From Gonocerus acuteangulatus (lineage: Eukaryota > Arthropoda > Insecta > Hemiptera > Coreidae): 64,000 nt of DNA. This document shows positions 43,530 to 54,813 of this stretch, piece after piece. Numbering within the stretch: the first letter of the stretch is position 1; each line of letters starts with the position of its first letter. The stretch covers positions 55,590,909-55,654,908 of the forward strand of contig OX328132.1 of NCBI GenBank assembly GCA_946811695.1. Reading direction: 5' to 3'. The notes beneath the pieces were generated by a model. The model had not been told where the DNA came from, did no database searches, and saw only the letters and a program-made list of their open reading frames with translations. The position numbers were made by a program, and so were the translations under genes.

Positions 43530-43699
43530 TAAAACTAATAATACAAAAATAAATACATGAAATAATAGGAAAATAATACAGAAGTCTAAACCCATGCATG
43601 CACTTCACCCGCCAGACCAGTGCTACTAAATTCAATGGAGATATTGACGTGGTCCTGTCAAACACTCCTATATGTACGGTAAATAAAGAAATTTTTTAA
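43530..43699. other. No gene recognised
   Basis: Spacer ending in TTAATTAATTAAT next to the LINE truncation point. Confidence 0.4.
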
Positions 43700-45970
43700 T
43701 TAATTAATAACAACGCAGGCGATCCTCAATGGCCCGCCCCGGCGAGGAGTGTCCTCCATCGACTGAATATGATGCAGTCATTCAACACACATTGAACAGG
43801 ATTCAATCCTGTTCCGTCGTTGGACGAGTAGAGCCTCTCTGCCCAGCAGCGCTTCCTTACTTCAAGACACCAAGCATCTTCATGTGTTAAAACCTGCCTG
43901 GCCAGGACCTCCCTCGCTTTCCGCAGCCTTTTGGTCACGTCCCCTGACCCATAAGCCACCCTAGTCGCGGCCACGCCAGACCATTCCATTCTAAACAGAA
44001 GGCCTATAGTCAGTGCCGGAACCTGGACGTCCATTCCTGGCACACCCAAGCCCCCTTCTGTCTGTGCACGACGCATGAAAATATCCAGCTGGTAAATCTT
44101 TTGACGGTCTCAGACACCTCCTCGCCACTGCTCTAATCTTTACATCAATCCTCCTTTATGCCTCGCGGGAGGAGCCACTAAGTACCAGCCTGTGCACATA
44201 CCGGGAGGAAGGTTATACCTGAGGATGGTCAACCTTTGCTGCGGCTTGAGGGGAGCATTTCCATTTCTCAAAAGCGCCATTCCGATTTCATCGTCAGGCC
44301 TCTCGGTTCCATGTTTCCTATAGGTGACTCCTAATTGAGTCATGAAACTGCATCTACCTCACTGGGGCTCCACCAATGTTAAACAGCGCGTCCTCAATTA
44401 CCCTGGCTCTGGCCGCACATCCAGCCGGCACCAGCTAAAGGGCACAGCACTTACCAAGGCTGAGCTCCATTCCCAATTTGGCGATAGCCGCTCCAGCCCC
44501 CGCATGCCAGCCACCGAGGATGCCACCAGGACCAATTCATCTGCAAAGGCTAGATAACTAATACGTCCAGAGTACGTTATATACCACCTGGCATGGAACC
44601 GCCTAGAGGACCCAATCCATCGTAAGGTTGAAGAGGCATGGAGACAAAAGATCCCCCTGCCTACCCCCCCCCTTCCACTTACGATTAGATCCGTCCACCT
44701 CCGACCATCAGTAATACGGTTAAACCCGTCTCCGTACACCCCATCATATATTCAACGAATCCTGATGGCAGGCCTTTGCGGATCATTACGGCTCGTAGAC
44801 CTGAGTGACTAATACTATCAAAAGCCTTAGCGATGTCCAGGAAGGTCAAATGTACCTCACGGCGACAACGACGAGCTGCCCTGAGCACCTCATCCAGGAC
44901 TACATTGTTCTCCGCATTCCGTCGGCTGCTATAAACGCCCTCTGGCCTATCTCTTCGAGATCCAACGCTTCCAGACGTGCAGCCAATATCTTGTGAAGTT
45001 GTCTGAGACTACAGACGCCACAGTGATAGGTCTATAATCGCTAGGCGTCTCCGGAAACATATTCATTGGAATAAAGACAGTCCTTGAACCAATAATTTGA
45101 GGAATTAACCTGCCCCCCTAATAAACATAGGTTGTAGATCACTGTTCGAGCTTTAGGGGGGACAGACTCCCAATCAGAAGCCCGTAGTTCATCCGGGCCT
45201 GGTGCAGACGATCTGTCTATGTTATTATTCTGGATCTCCACCACTTCCTCAGGCGTCCATAATGTGGCGATCTCTGCAGCCCCCGAAGGAAACCCTTCCT
45301 GATGAAATGGCCAAGAGGGAGCCTCCATAACTGGGTGCCAGTGATTTTTCAATTCTTCGAAGGAATGCCTGCGCTCTAGAGGACCTCCTTTCAATTTTAC
45401 CATTACAGCCCTACTCCAAAATTTTTGTATGCGCTGGTAATGTAACTGTCGGCGATGCCTAGGATTAAATGGAAGGGGTCGTAGTCCTCCACGCTGTCCA
45501 GCCCTGTCGAACGAGGTATAACCCATTCGGCAAACCGCGCCTGGAGCCACTCGCACAGTTGGTCCGTGACATCCAGCCCTTCTTTGGCATCCTCAAATAG
45601 TGACGCAAGAATTGAATCAAGGCCACGAAAGCCGGTCGCTTGCTCTGCAGCTACGTCACAAAAACCACCTCCACCACTTGCGCAGGCTGTCGAAGCTCCT
45701 CTCTATTTAACTCATCCACTGCCTGGAATTCCCGATATCGCGAGGTAAGCCTCATACGTTGCGTCGCCACAGCTGCTCTATCAAGCAGGCCATATACAAG
45801 ACTTTTGTTAGTAACAGCGAGGCCCCTTGATCTATACTCAGCCTCACACTGCGGGAGAACACGCATCTATTCCTGACTCCAACGGGGCATCCTGTGAATA
45901 GGGATTGTTCTATTGTGTACTTCCAGGTGGGCACGAGTTACGTGCTGACTTAGACTCCTATGATTCCTAA
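43700..45970 (-). pseudogene. R2-clade non-LTR retrotransposon ORF, frameshifted and 3'-truncated
   Basis: Order on the minus strand: RGLRNHRSLSQHVTRAHLE (end of a C2H2 finger, about 45955-45900); Myb-like RWSQE-MRVLPQCEAEYRSRG (about 45880); pre-RT APGPDELRASDW (about 45170). RT palm: VHLTFLDIAKAFDSISHSGL (44850-44790), then FADE (44547-44536) where the family has FADD. Then KPQQRLTILRYNLPPG (about 44240), GGLGVPG (about 44040) and RKRCWAERLYSSNDGTG (about 43840). It stops before the Cys knuckle and restriction-like endonuclease. R2-clade proteins nick a target (often rDNA) and reverse-transcribe their RNA. Several frame changes, a TAG before MRV and the FADD to FADE change show it is dead. 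No 28S sequence flanks it. Confidence 0.8.
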
Positions 45971-46018
45971 GCCCTCGAAAAAAAAATATATATATACATA
46001 TATGACACACATATCAGA

Positions 46019-46185
46019 TCAATGTTTAACCACATTAAGACATCTAGTTTGCTGAAACTTAAAGGCCAATGTTCAACCACATTAAGACATCTAGTCTGCT
46101 AGAACTTATAGGGCCAATATTCAACCACACAAATACATCTACTCTGGTAGAACTTGTAGGGCCAATGTTTAACCAGATAAAGGGG
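46019..46185 (+). repeat. Tandem repeat, 48-bp unit, about 3.5 copies
   Basis: AATGTTTAACCACATTAAGA starts at 46021; equivalents start at 46068, 46116 and 46164 (periods 47, 48, 48). Confidence 0.85.
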
Positions 46186-46235
46186 AAACGTGGGCCGATA
46201 AGATGACCACGATTTTTGGTTTTGATGGAATGTTC

Positions 46236-47165
46236 GGTCTCACCTCCTATCAGCTTGACATTTAACTTAGCGAGCTTTCAGCATGCCCTTATCACTTTGA
46301 CGTCGAGTTTTGCGGCCTTTCAGCATACCATCATCACCTTGACATCAAACCATGCAACCCTTTAGCCTATCGTCATCTGCTTGGAACCAAATCTTGCGGC
46401 CCTTCAGTCTACCCTCGTCCGCTTGCCATCATATCATACGATCCTTCAGCCTAGCCTCATCCGTTTAGCATCATATCTAAAGGCGTGTCAGCCTACCGTC
46501 GTCACCTTGACATCCAAGCTTGACCCCTATCGGTATAGCCTCTTCACTTTGACATCAAACCTTACGACTCTTACGCCTACCCTCATCAGCATGGTATGAA
46601 TTCTTGCGGAACTTCAGCCTTTTCATATCAGCATGGCATAAAATTTCATGGCACATCAGCCTCCGTCATCAAATCTTGCGGACCCTCAGCTTTCCCTCAT
46701 CAGCATGGCATCATATCTTGTGGAGCTTCAGCCCACTGCCATCACCTTAATATCAAACCTTTTGACCCTATACTGATGAGAATACACTCATCACCTTGTC
46801 AACAAACCGTACGATCCTTCAGCCTATCCTATTCTACTTGGCATAAAATATTGCGGCCCTTGAGCATACCATCATTTCTTAGACGTCAATACTTCACCTC
46901 TTTTATCTTATACTTGTCCGATCAGCATCATAACTTGGGACCTTTCAGCTTACTCTCATCAGCTTAGTATCACTCTTGCGGCCCTTCAGCCTTCTCTCTT
47001 CAGCTTGACATCAAACTTGCGATTCTTCAGCATAACCTCATCAGCTTGACATCAAGTCTTGAGACCTTTCAGCCCACCGTCATTACCTTGACAGTAAATC
47101 TTGCGACCCTTTAGCATACACTCATTCGTCAGGTATCAAACCTTCCGATCATTCAGCTATCCCAA
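46236..47165 (+). repeat. Minisatellite, 42-bp unit, about 22 copies
   Basis: Unit of the form CATCACCTTGACATCAAACC, TTGCGGCCCTTCAGCCTACC, with successive CTTGAC-type anchors at about 46254, 46295, 46338 and 46380. Because 42 is a multiple of three, frames such as 46381-46599 and 46596-46967 stay open; they are repeat translations. Confidence 0.85.
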
Positions 47166-47967
47166 GAATGTCTCCCGCGTTCATTACTCTCGACCAATCC
47201 GTCTCTATTATCCTTATCCTTTCAGTTCCCAAGCTCTCCTCATTTCCTCACTTTTCGTCCATCTATCCCTTATTCAATGATGTAGCTAATTCCAGAAGGA
47301 TTAAGCTCTTCGATTTCTCGGCATGAACTCACTAACAGTTATTATATATATATATTCTCTGTATGATATAAAGGGTATAAAGATTTAAAATGAACCTATT
47401 TCAATTTAATTAATAGCTATTTAAAAGGTGGAAAGCCAGTAATTTGAATCACTCTCCTGTCAATAAGTTTATTCACTATAGTTTACACACTTAATTTGTG
47501 TCTCCGACTCATTCAAATAAAGTGTTTATCCCTAGCGGCATTTAAAAAGCTTTGAATAGATATTTTACTATTTGGTAAATCAATGGTACTAGTTCCAAAC
47601 GATACAGAATTTAATCTAAGATTTTTCCTATTTATTTTTTTTTATTAAAATGTAACTACACAAAAATGGAACAAAACAAAATTGAATTGCTAATGTCACA
47701 GCTCTAATACCTGTCCAGAAATAAAGTACATGACCTGGCTTCTTAGCCTCATTTGTTGAGCGAGTCTGGTGAATTTGAGAATTATTTCTAAATTCTTGGC
47801 ATTCATAGTATTCATAATTTATTTTACCGAACTCAAATGTGTTTTTGTGGCCCATATTACTAACTCATGCTCCTAATTAACACGAATAAAAATATTGAGG
47901 CGTAGGAAAATAAAAGAAGTAAATGCAGTGAGAGAGGATTTTTTTTTTTGCATATACTAAAAATAAG
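47166..47967. other. No gene recognised
   Basis: AT-rich; short TA tract at 47343-47356. Confidence 0.5.
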
Positions 47968-48050
47968 TGGGTCTCCCCGTGGTCTAGTGGCTAACGCCAT
48001 AGTTTCGCATGCGGGAGATGGTGGGTTCGATCCCCACCAGCGCACAGTGT
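47968..48050 (+). mobile_element. SINE-A tRNA-like head
   Basis: GGGTCTCCCCGTGGTCTAGT (A box region), GGCTAACGCC, GCATGCGGGAGATGG and B box GGTTCGATCCCCACC. The 5' and 3' acceptor strands cannot pair, so this is a SINE head or tRNA pseudogene and not a tRNA gene. Confidence 0.65.
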
Positions 48051-48714
48051 AACGAAGTAGTGTGGATTATGGACAAAAGTTATTAACCACTAGTTACTTT
48101 CAAATAAACATTTTTATTAATTGAAATCAACTCAAAAAAAGGTGACAATAGTATAATAATGCATACTATACAGCTATAATAATATTAATTGTAACATTTG
48201 TAATATTAATGGAAATAATATACCAGGTAATAATATTATTAATAACAATATTATAAAATATATTATAACGGTAACATATAATGTATTAATAGTATAGTAT
48301 TAAATTAAACTTACAGTAATATTGCCATAGAATAATAATATTTTACTATTTTCTATGAAATTATTAAATAATTTCTTAATTCCGAGTCTGAATCGTTTTT
48401 GGATTCTTGAGAATCTAAACTTATATCGAAACCAATATCTTTTTGATTATTAATGTCATCCTCTATTATACATTCGTTAATGTCTGGACTGATTTTGCTT
48501 TGCCTTTATCAGAAGAACCCGGCGCTTTTTCGATCTCTCAAACAACGCTGTAAACTCTTTTTTATGTCTGCCTCTTAGGATGCCGGAAGGGCCATCAGGG
48601 CGTGAATATCTTTTTTCTTGATAAAAATTAATAACAATTTCTTCTAAGTTAATATATTGTTTCAACCAGTATTTATATAAGAGTTTTTTTCTCTGCGGTG
48701 AACACGTTCCCACA
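48051..48714. other. AT-rich gene-free stretch
   Basis: ATTATTAATA-type low complexity to about 48350. A 78-codon minus-strand frame (48477-48713) lacks a domain. Confidence 0.45.
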
Positions 48715-49867
48715 TTTTAGCGCGGTTCCTCCCTCCCCCATAGGGAGGAACCCCGCTTATAGGGTTGATACAATGAAACAATCCGGAAGTGCCGACTAAA
48801 AAATTTCGCGTTTCAGAACCCCTAGAGACCGAAAATAACGGTGGTTCAAATTTGTATATATATGTATATATTTATTTATATATCTGATTGTGATGAAATT
48901 TCGTACGAAAATCCGTCTTCCAATTTGAAAGGTCAAGTTCGTTAACCAGCAGAATCCGCCCACTGGAAGATGGCGTTTGGGGCGAAATTCGCGCAAAAAA
49001 GATCGTAACGCTTACGTTTTTGAGTTCATAAGCTTGTAAGTACTCGTTTTATAGGCTTCTTGGGCTAGGAAAACGAATGAACCCATTTTCAAGGCGATAG
49101 CTTTAACCGTTTTCGAGAAAATTGGAAAAATAGTTTTTGAATACCGTTTTTGGTTTGGGTACTTAGAAATATGGGATTCAGTTGAAACATTTTCTGCGTG
49201 TTCTACTTTCATTAAAACTAATATGTTGAAATTTTTGTTACGTTTGGAGTTAAGGAAGGGTTAGAATAAAATATTTTATTAACAGACAAGAAAAGTTCTG
49301 GTAACTTTGTATACTTTCGTTAGTATCTCGAAAACCGTTGACAATCTTGGGAAGCAGAAGGTTACCATTCGAAAGCTTACTAAATGCTCTACAAAAAAGG
49401 TTCTAAAGAAAGTTTTAATTAGGCGATGTCAATCGGAGAAATAAGTGCTTAAAACTTTAAAGTAATTGATTTCGTTTATTAGAGCGGTTCTTTTTGACTG
49501 TTTTATTCCTTGCTATTTTTAAATTGCTTATAGTCGGATAATGTATTTGACAATAAAACAGATTAAGTAAAATAAGAAGATCAATTTATTGTTAAAAATG
49601 TAGCGTTCAAAGAGAGAGATCCCAAGGCTTTCCAAATGCCTCAGAGCGGAGGCCTTTCTGCCCGACTTATGGGATAGCTGACCCATACAGGTAAGATTGT
49701 AAATCAAGACCTTTCAAGACTGGTTTGTTTGAGATTTCATTTGGATAGGTGTTTCGCTATTGATCTAAACAAAGTAATAACTGTTTCTATTCTATGCCTT
49801 CATAAACACTAGAGATAAGAACGGAACCGCGCTAAGATGACGCAGTTCCTGCGAATCGGACTTTTTT
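48715..49867 (+). mobile_element. HINE-1 copy a, complete (reference copy)
   Basis: 5' end TTTTAGCGCGGTTCCTCCCT pairs with AGGGAGGAACCCCGC. Then AATCCGGAAGTGCCGACTA, ATAACGGTGGTTCAAATTTG, a short (TA)n (about 48855-48885), and a roughly 930-bp AT-rich body. At the 3' end GGAACCGCGCTAA (49823-49835) is the inverted copy of the 5' TTAGCGCGGTTCC. It is followed by the CGCAG-TTC-CTGCG hairpin and GGACTTTTTT. This plan (subterminal inverted repeat, internal microsatellite, 3' hairpin before a T-run) is that of Helentron-derived non-autonomous elements. No protein is encoded; mobility would need a partner Rep/helicase, absent here. Confidence 0.75.
49823..49867 (+). repeat. HINE-1 3' subterminal inverted repeat and terminal hairpin
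   Basis: GGAACCGCGCTAA mirrors the 5' end, then CGCAGTTCCTGCG (5-bp stem, 3-nt loop) and CTTTTTT. The same block recurs at 56743-56788 and, inverted, at 51796-51840. Confidence 0.8.
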
Positions 49868-50059
49868 ACATATAATATAGGACTAAACTGGCAGTATTTT
49901 TAATATTGCGTAATATTTCTTTAGGAGCGTCCTGCAGATTAAATTGGATCATTTGCCCAAGGATTAATACCGTTTTCTTGGATTTATCCACATTTTTTCA
50001 AATTTGAAAGAAAAAATAAATTGTATTATGTGATGGATCTAAAAATAAAAATCTTTGGA

Positions 50060-51275
50060 ATTGGCAAATTTCGACAAACTAAATTGCCCTCAGTACATTA
50101 TACTTGACGTAAACTTTAAGCTCGGGGAACCACCACTGCGCTTCAGACGAGATCAATTGGCACTTAAATATTTTCTTTCCATTATTTCTTCCACGGCTCA
50201 CCCGTTAACGTCCGTATTCAATATTCAACACTTTTAGAATATTAATGAAGTTAGACCTCGTGTAAAATCAGCGGCCTTCCCTGAGAACATCTAGAAACTA
50301 CTTAACGACTACGATTTATTCTACCCAAAAATAACAAGGAATATACCGTCTACCAAACATCCATGAACTTTCCCTTCCATAAACCTGAATTTCAAACTAA
50401 CAAAATTTGCGAAGAAAGATTCTAACTCAATAGTATACTCCTCCGAAGTCAACAGTATAATACATAACATTAGGCCCTTCATCAATAATCTATACTGACG
50501 GATCTAAAACCAAAGATGTCGTCGGAGCCGCCTTTATAGCTGGAAACTCAGAACTCAAATTTTCTTTAAGTCCCATATGATCTAGCAACTCGGCAGAACT
50601 TCTTGCAATCAGCAAAGCTCTCCAAACTCGCATTCCAAATAAAAATAAAGTAGTCATACTCACCGATTCTCTCTCTGCTCTAGCCGCACTAAGAAACCAC
50701 TTTACAAAACATCCCATAATAACAAACATACTTTAAGCTGTATACGATTTATACAGGCATAATACTTCAGTAATATTTGTATGGATTCCTGGACACAGTC
50801 AAATACCAGAAAACGAGAAAGCCTACAGAGCAGCCAAACTGGCGATATCAGAAGGAACGCCCTGCGCATTAATCCCTAGTCAGGATTTTGCAGCATTCTT
50901 GAAGGAAAAAGTTTTCCTAAAATGGGCATCAATATGGAGAGCCTCACGAAATAACAAGCTCAGAGAAATAAAATCGAGTACTCGACCCTGGAAAACTTCG
51001 ATCACTGGAACCCGGTGCTCCTTACAAGGACACGGATCGGCCATACCAATCTCACACATGTTTACCGCATGAAGAAAGAAGAACCTCCAATCTGCAGAAC
51101 TTGCAATCAACAAGTAACAATAATGCACATTCTGACTGACTGTCTCAGCTATGAAACCGCACGTCAAGACTACAACATAGTGGGTTCCTTAGATGAAATT
51201 TTATGCGATGATCCTAATTCAGTTTCCAACTTTCTTAAATTTGTAAAAGCCACAAATCTATTCAATACCATTTGA
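50060..51275 (+). pseudogene. I-clade LINE ORF2 C-terminal part
   Basis: GEPPLRFRRDQLALKYFLSI at about 50121 is the segment between reverse transcriptase and RNase H. RNase H follows with IYTDGSK (50485), SAELLAISKAL, LTDSLSALAAL and WIPGHSQIPENEKAYRAA. After a frame change near 51000 comes LLTRTRIGHTNLTHVYRMKK with a knuckle CRTCNQQVTIMHILTDC, and a stop at 51275. In-frame stops occur after LSPI (near 50578) and after TNIL (near 50733). The final Asp of RNase H appears replaced (ENEKAYRAAK where the family has NExAD). Older and more damaged than the LINE at 39-41 kb, and of a different subfamily. Confidence 0.8.
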
Positions 51276-51402
51276 TAATTAATATAATCAAGCCCAATTA
51301 AAACACCAAACACCATAACTGAAACAATCGGCTGGGGTGTGGGGTGGGGTGCTTGGTGATGGTGGAGGACTAGGCAGAGTTAGGCCCATGACGCTGGAAA
51401 CG

Positions 51403-51650
51403 CCTGCTCGGTGGAGATCTGTAAGCCGAGCAAGCCTTTCCTACAGCCGCTTCCCTTTCCGCGTGCTCCGCTCCCCGCCTCTGCCTGCTCGGTGGAGATC
51501 TGTAAGCCGAGCAAGCATTTCCTACAGCCGCTTCCCTTTCCGCGTGCTCCGCTCCCCGCCTCTACCTGCTCGGTGGAGATCTGAAAGCCGAGCAAGCCTT
51601 TCCTACAGCCGCTTCCCTTTTCGCGTGCTCCGCTCCCCGCATCTGCCTCA
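51403..51650 (+). repeat. Tandem repeat, 81-bp unit, three copies, open on both strands
   Basis: CCTGCTCGGTGGAGATCTGT starts at 51403, 51484 and 51565. Units are nearly identical and GC-rich (AGCCGCTTCCCTTTC, CGCGTGCTCCGCTCCCCGCC). 81 bp is 27 codons, so a repetitive frame is open on the plus strand (51337-51672) and the minus strand (51380-51595). It lies just downstream of the LINE 3' end. Confidence 0.9.
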
Positions 51651-51795
51651 TCCGTCTCACTTTGTCACATAATCCAGATCTGCCTAAACATAATATAAGT
51701 CTCCCAAAGAAAATTATAAATCCTTGCCATTTAACCTCCTTTACCCTAATACAGTTTGCAGCATCATTGCCACTTAATTATATAGTATAACAGTT

Positions 51796-53006
51796 AAAAA
51801 AGTCCGACTCGCAGGAACTGCGTCATCTTAGCACGGTTTCGTGCATCTCGAAGAAATGGAATAGATTAGGCATCACAAATATCAGGAAACTGACAGTAGT
51901 CAACTTACACAGAAGCGTACTCACGCTTCTGTTTCAATGTACTGAAAACGTACTCACTCTTCGACTACTGCTAAGAAGGCTCTATTCCAAATAACCGAAA
52001 ATTTCGGTTGTAATTTCAAGTTTCTTGTTTTACTAGTAAATTCGTTTTACTGTTATAATCAACTGTAAATATATGCTTCATGGCGAACAAAAGTCCATTC
52101 TCTAGAGGTTGAAACCTTTCTATAAAATAAGAAATAATGATAATTTCAGTTCTAGCAGTAAGAGGAAGGTTATATAGATAGAAGAAATCAAAACAAACCT
52201 ATGTATACGTCATCATGATTAGCCACTGCCATCTTGATTACCACAGCCACTCCAGACTTATTACCAATACCTTTTATAGTTTCTTGGCTTATTTGACTAA
52301 AATACTAATGTTACTGATAAATGCAATTTAAAACCAAAACAACCAATTAAAAAGTGAGTTAAACAAAGACAAAAACCATGTTCAAAAGAACAAAACAATA
52401 ACTTTTAAGTTTTAAGCGCTTATATCTCTGATTGACGTTGCCCCATCGAATATTGCTTCAGAACCTTTTTTGTAGAGAATTTAGTAAGAATTCGAATGGT
52501 CACCTTCTACTTACCACGATTTCCCAACCGTTATCGAGATATTTACGTAAAATGTATGAAGATCCAAAAACTTTTCAGGTCTATTAATAAAATCATTTTT
52601 TGTCATTCTTCCTCCAAATATAACCAACATTTAAACATCATAGTTGGGATTAATTTCCAAGATGTAGAAAATATTTCAATTGAATCCCGCGATTCTAAGT
52701 ACCCACAAAAAAATAATGACTTACAAAAACAGTGATTCCACTTTTCTCAGAAACGGTTAAAGATATCGCCTTAAAAATGGTTTCATTCGTTTTCCTATGT
52801 TATGAAACCTATAAAGCAAGTACCTGCAAGCATATGAACTCAAACACGTAAGCGCTACGATTTTTTTTGAGCGAATTTCGCCCCAAAGACTATCTTCCAG
52901 TGGGCGGATTCAGCTGGTTAACGAACTTGACCTTGTAAATTTCAGATTTTTGTAAATTTCATCAAAATCGGACCATTTTTAAGCTTGCTAGAGAGCGAAC
53001 GGACAA

Positions 53007-53049
<43 letters not shown>

Positions 53050-53184
53050 AATTTGAACCGCCTATATTTTCCTGATCTATGGGGTCTGAAACGAGAAAGT
53101 TTCTAGTCGACACTTCCGGATTGCGTCGTGAGGTCAACCTCATAAGCGGGTTCTCCCTATGGAGGTAGGGAGGATCCGCGCTAA
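51796..53184 (-). mobile_element. HINE-1 copy b, complete, inverted
   Basis: Minus strand 5' end TTAGCGCGGATCCTCCC with hairpin partner (about 53185-53135), GTGTCGACTAG, then TTCAAATTTG and (TA)n at 53009-53046. The body has AAGTTCGTTAACCAGCTGAA, CGTTTTTGAG-like and GTTTTCTGAGAAAAG. The 3' end is AAACCGTGCTAAGATGACGC, AGTTCCTGCGAGTCGGACTT, TTTT at 51796. It is about 240 bp longer than copy a, mostly near the 3' side. Confidence 0.75.
53009..53046. repeat. (TA)n inside HINE-1 copy b
   Basis: About 38 bp of pure TA at the conserved microsatellite position. Confidence 0.9.
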
Positions 53185-53688
53185 TACACTCTAAACGCAT
53201 ATATAATGCACATAAATCACTTTAACTACACAAAAGCCACTAACTAATTGTAATCCACCCTAAAAGGCCTGGAAAAGAAATGTTTGACGGACTGGAGGCG
53301 GGCCTGGGGCCTGGGGATCGGGACTGACGACGGGGCCTTGCCCGACAACTCGGGCAAGATGTGTCTCACAACAATAAGGTTTAGGGTTGTCGGGCTGGGC
53401 CTCCGGGTCCTTCTCTTCCCCTGCCTCTTCCCGTCTCCCGCTAGATCGCCATCGTTTTTCCTATCATAGACCTAATATTCCCCACTGGCGTTAATGACCA
53501 TAAGGTTGGCACGCCTAAAAAAAACAAAAAAAAACTTTAAGCTCTAAAAAACTAGGGATGTTTTCAGATGAAGTTTTTTTGATATGTTCTATCAAAATTT
53601 TGTACTTAAGAAAAATGTCAAAGATCAATGAAGAATAATTCGGGATAAATAATAAGGGAGTAATTACCCATAATCAATTATGTCAGAT
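53185..53688. other. Spacer with a short GC-rich segment
   Basis: 53285-53465 is GC-rich and gives a 61-codon plus-strand frame without recognisable domain. No promoter or gene is supported. Confidence 0.4.
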
Positions 53689-54751
53689 AAAAAGTCCGTC
53701 ACGCAGGAGCTGCATAACTAAGCACTTTCCTCAGAATTTGGGTAGTGTAGACTGCTTTCCAGGACAATTGGCTTAAAATATCCTACATAAATAAAATAAA
53801 AACATGAATAGTTCTCTTTTAATTTTGTAATTAGTAATTGATAAATTATTAATTTGCTTCCAGAGTTATGTTTACACATGGTACCTACTACACTACGTAA
53901 TAAATACAAAAAACCTCATATTATCGTATTTTGATCTAACGCAGGAACGGGATACAGTCCCTCTAGTGGTAGAAAGCGCTCCTTGCGGCGCCTTTGTGAA
54001 CCTATGTCTGGCTGGCTTTTCTATTGAAATATATTACAAAGTAAACCCCCCTTTCCGATTGACCGATTCAGCTCATTTTTACAACACTTCTTTCTCATGA
54101 GTTACCCACGACGTATACCCCGTTTCGTTACAATACAGCAGAAATTACGACCAGTATAAGTATATTAGTAATTTGGGTCCAGAGTAAACCCCCCCTCCTA
54201 ATGAACCGATTTAGTTTATTTTTATCACACATATTTACCTGTAGATTACCACTACGAATACCGAGTTTCGACGAAATATACCAAAAATCACGGTTGGTAG
54301 TGGCGAATTGGTATTGTGGGTCTGGAGTAAACCCCCCCTCCTAATGAACCGATTTAGTTTATTTTTACAACACATATTTACCTGTATGTTAACACTATGA
54401 ATACCGAGTTTTCCTCGAAATATACCTAAAATCACGGCTGGTAGTGGCGAATTGGTATTGTCGGTCCGGAGTAAACCCCCCCCCCCCCTCCTTATGAACC
54501 AATTTAGTTCATTTTTATATCTCACTTTTCTCTATATATTACCACTACGAATACCAAGTTTCGTTGAAATATAACAAATATTACGGCTGAAATGGTCAAA
54601 TTAGTGTTTTGGGTTCGGGGTAAACCCCCCTTTCCGGTGGACCGATTTTGGTAGTTAACGAACTCGTTCAATCGTTTACTAATTGAATGCTATATACCAA
54701 GTTTCGTGACGAAAAAACAAAAACTCTGGCCGCTATCGTGTTAACAGACAC

Positions 54752-54813
<62 letters not shown>

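Noticed and set aside
46381..46967. Two adjoining plus-strand frames as coding exons
   Set aside because: They lie in the 42-bp minisatellite, whose unit length is divisible by three, so frames stay open trivially.
47968..48050. tRNA gene (also considered at 27.8-28.2, 38.5 and 57.4 kb)
   Set aside because: A and B boxes are present, but acceptor stems do not pair and each is followed by a repeated SINE module, so they are SINE heads.
54235..54525. 96-codon repetitive minus-strand frame
   Set aside because: It reads two units of the 144-bp HINE-2 tandem array (48 codons each).
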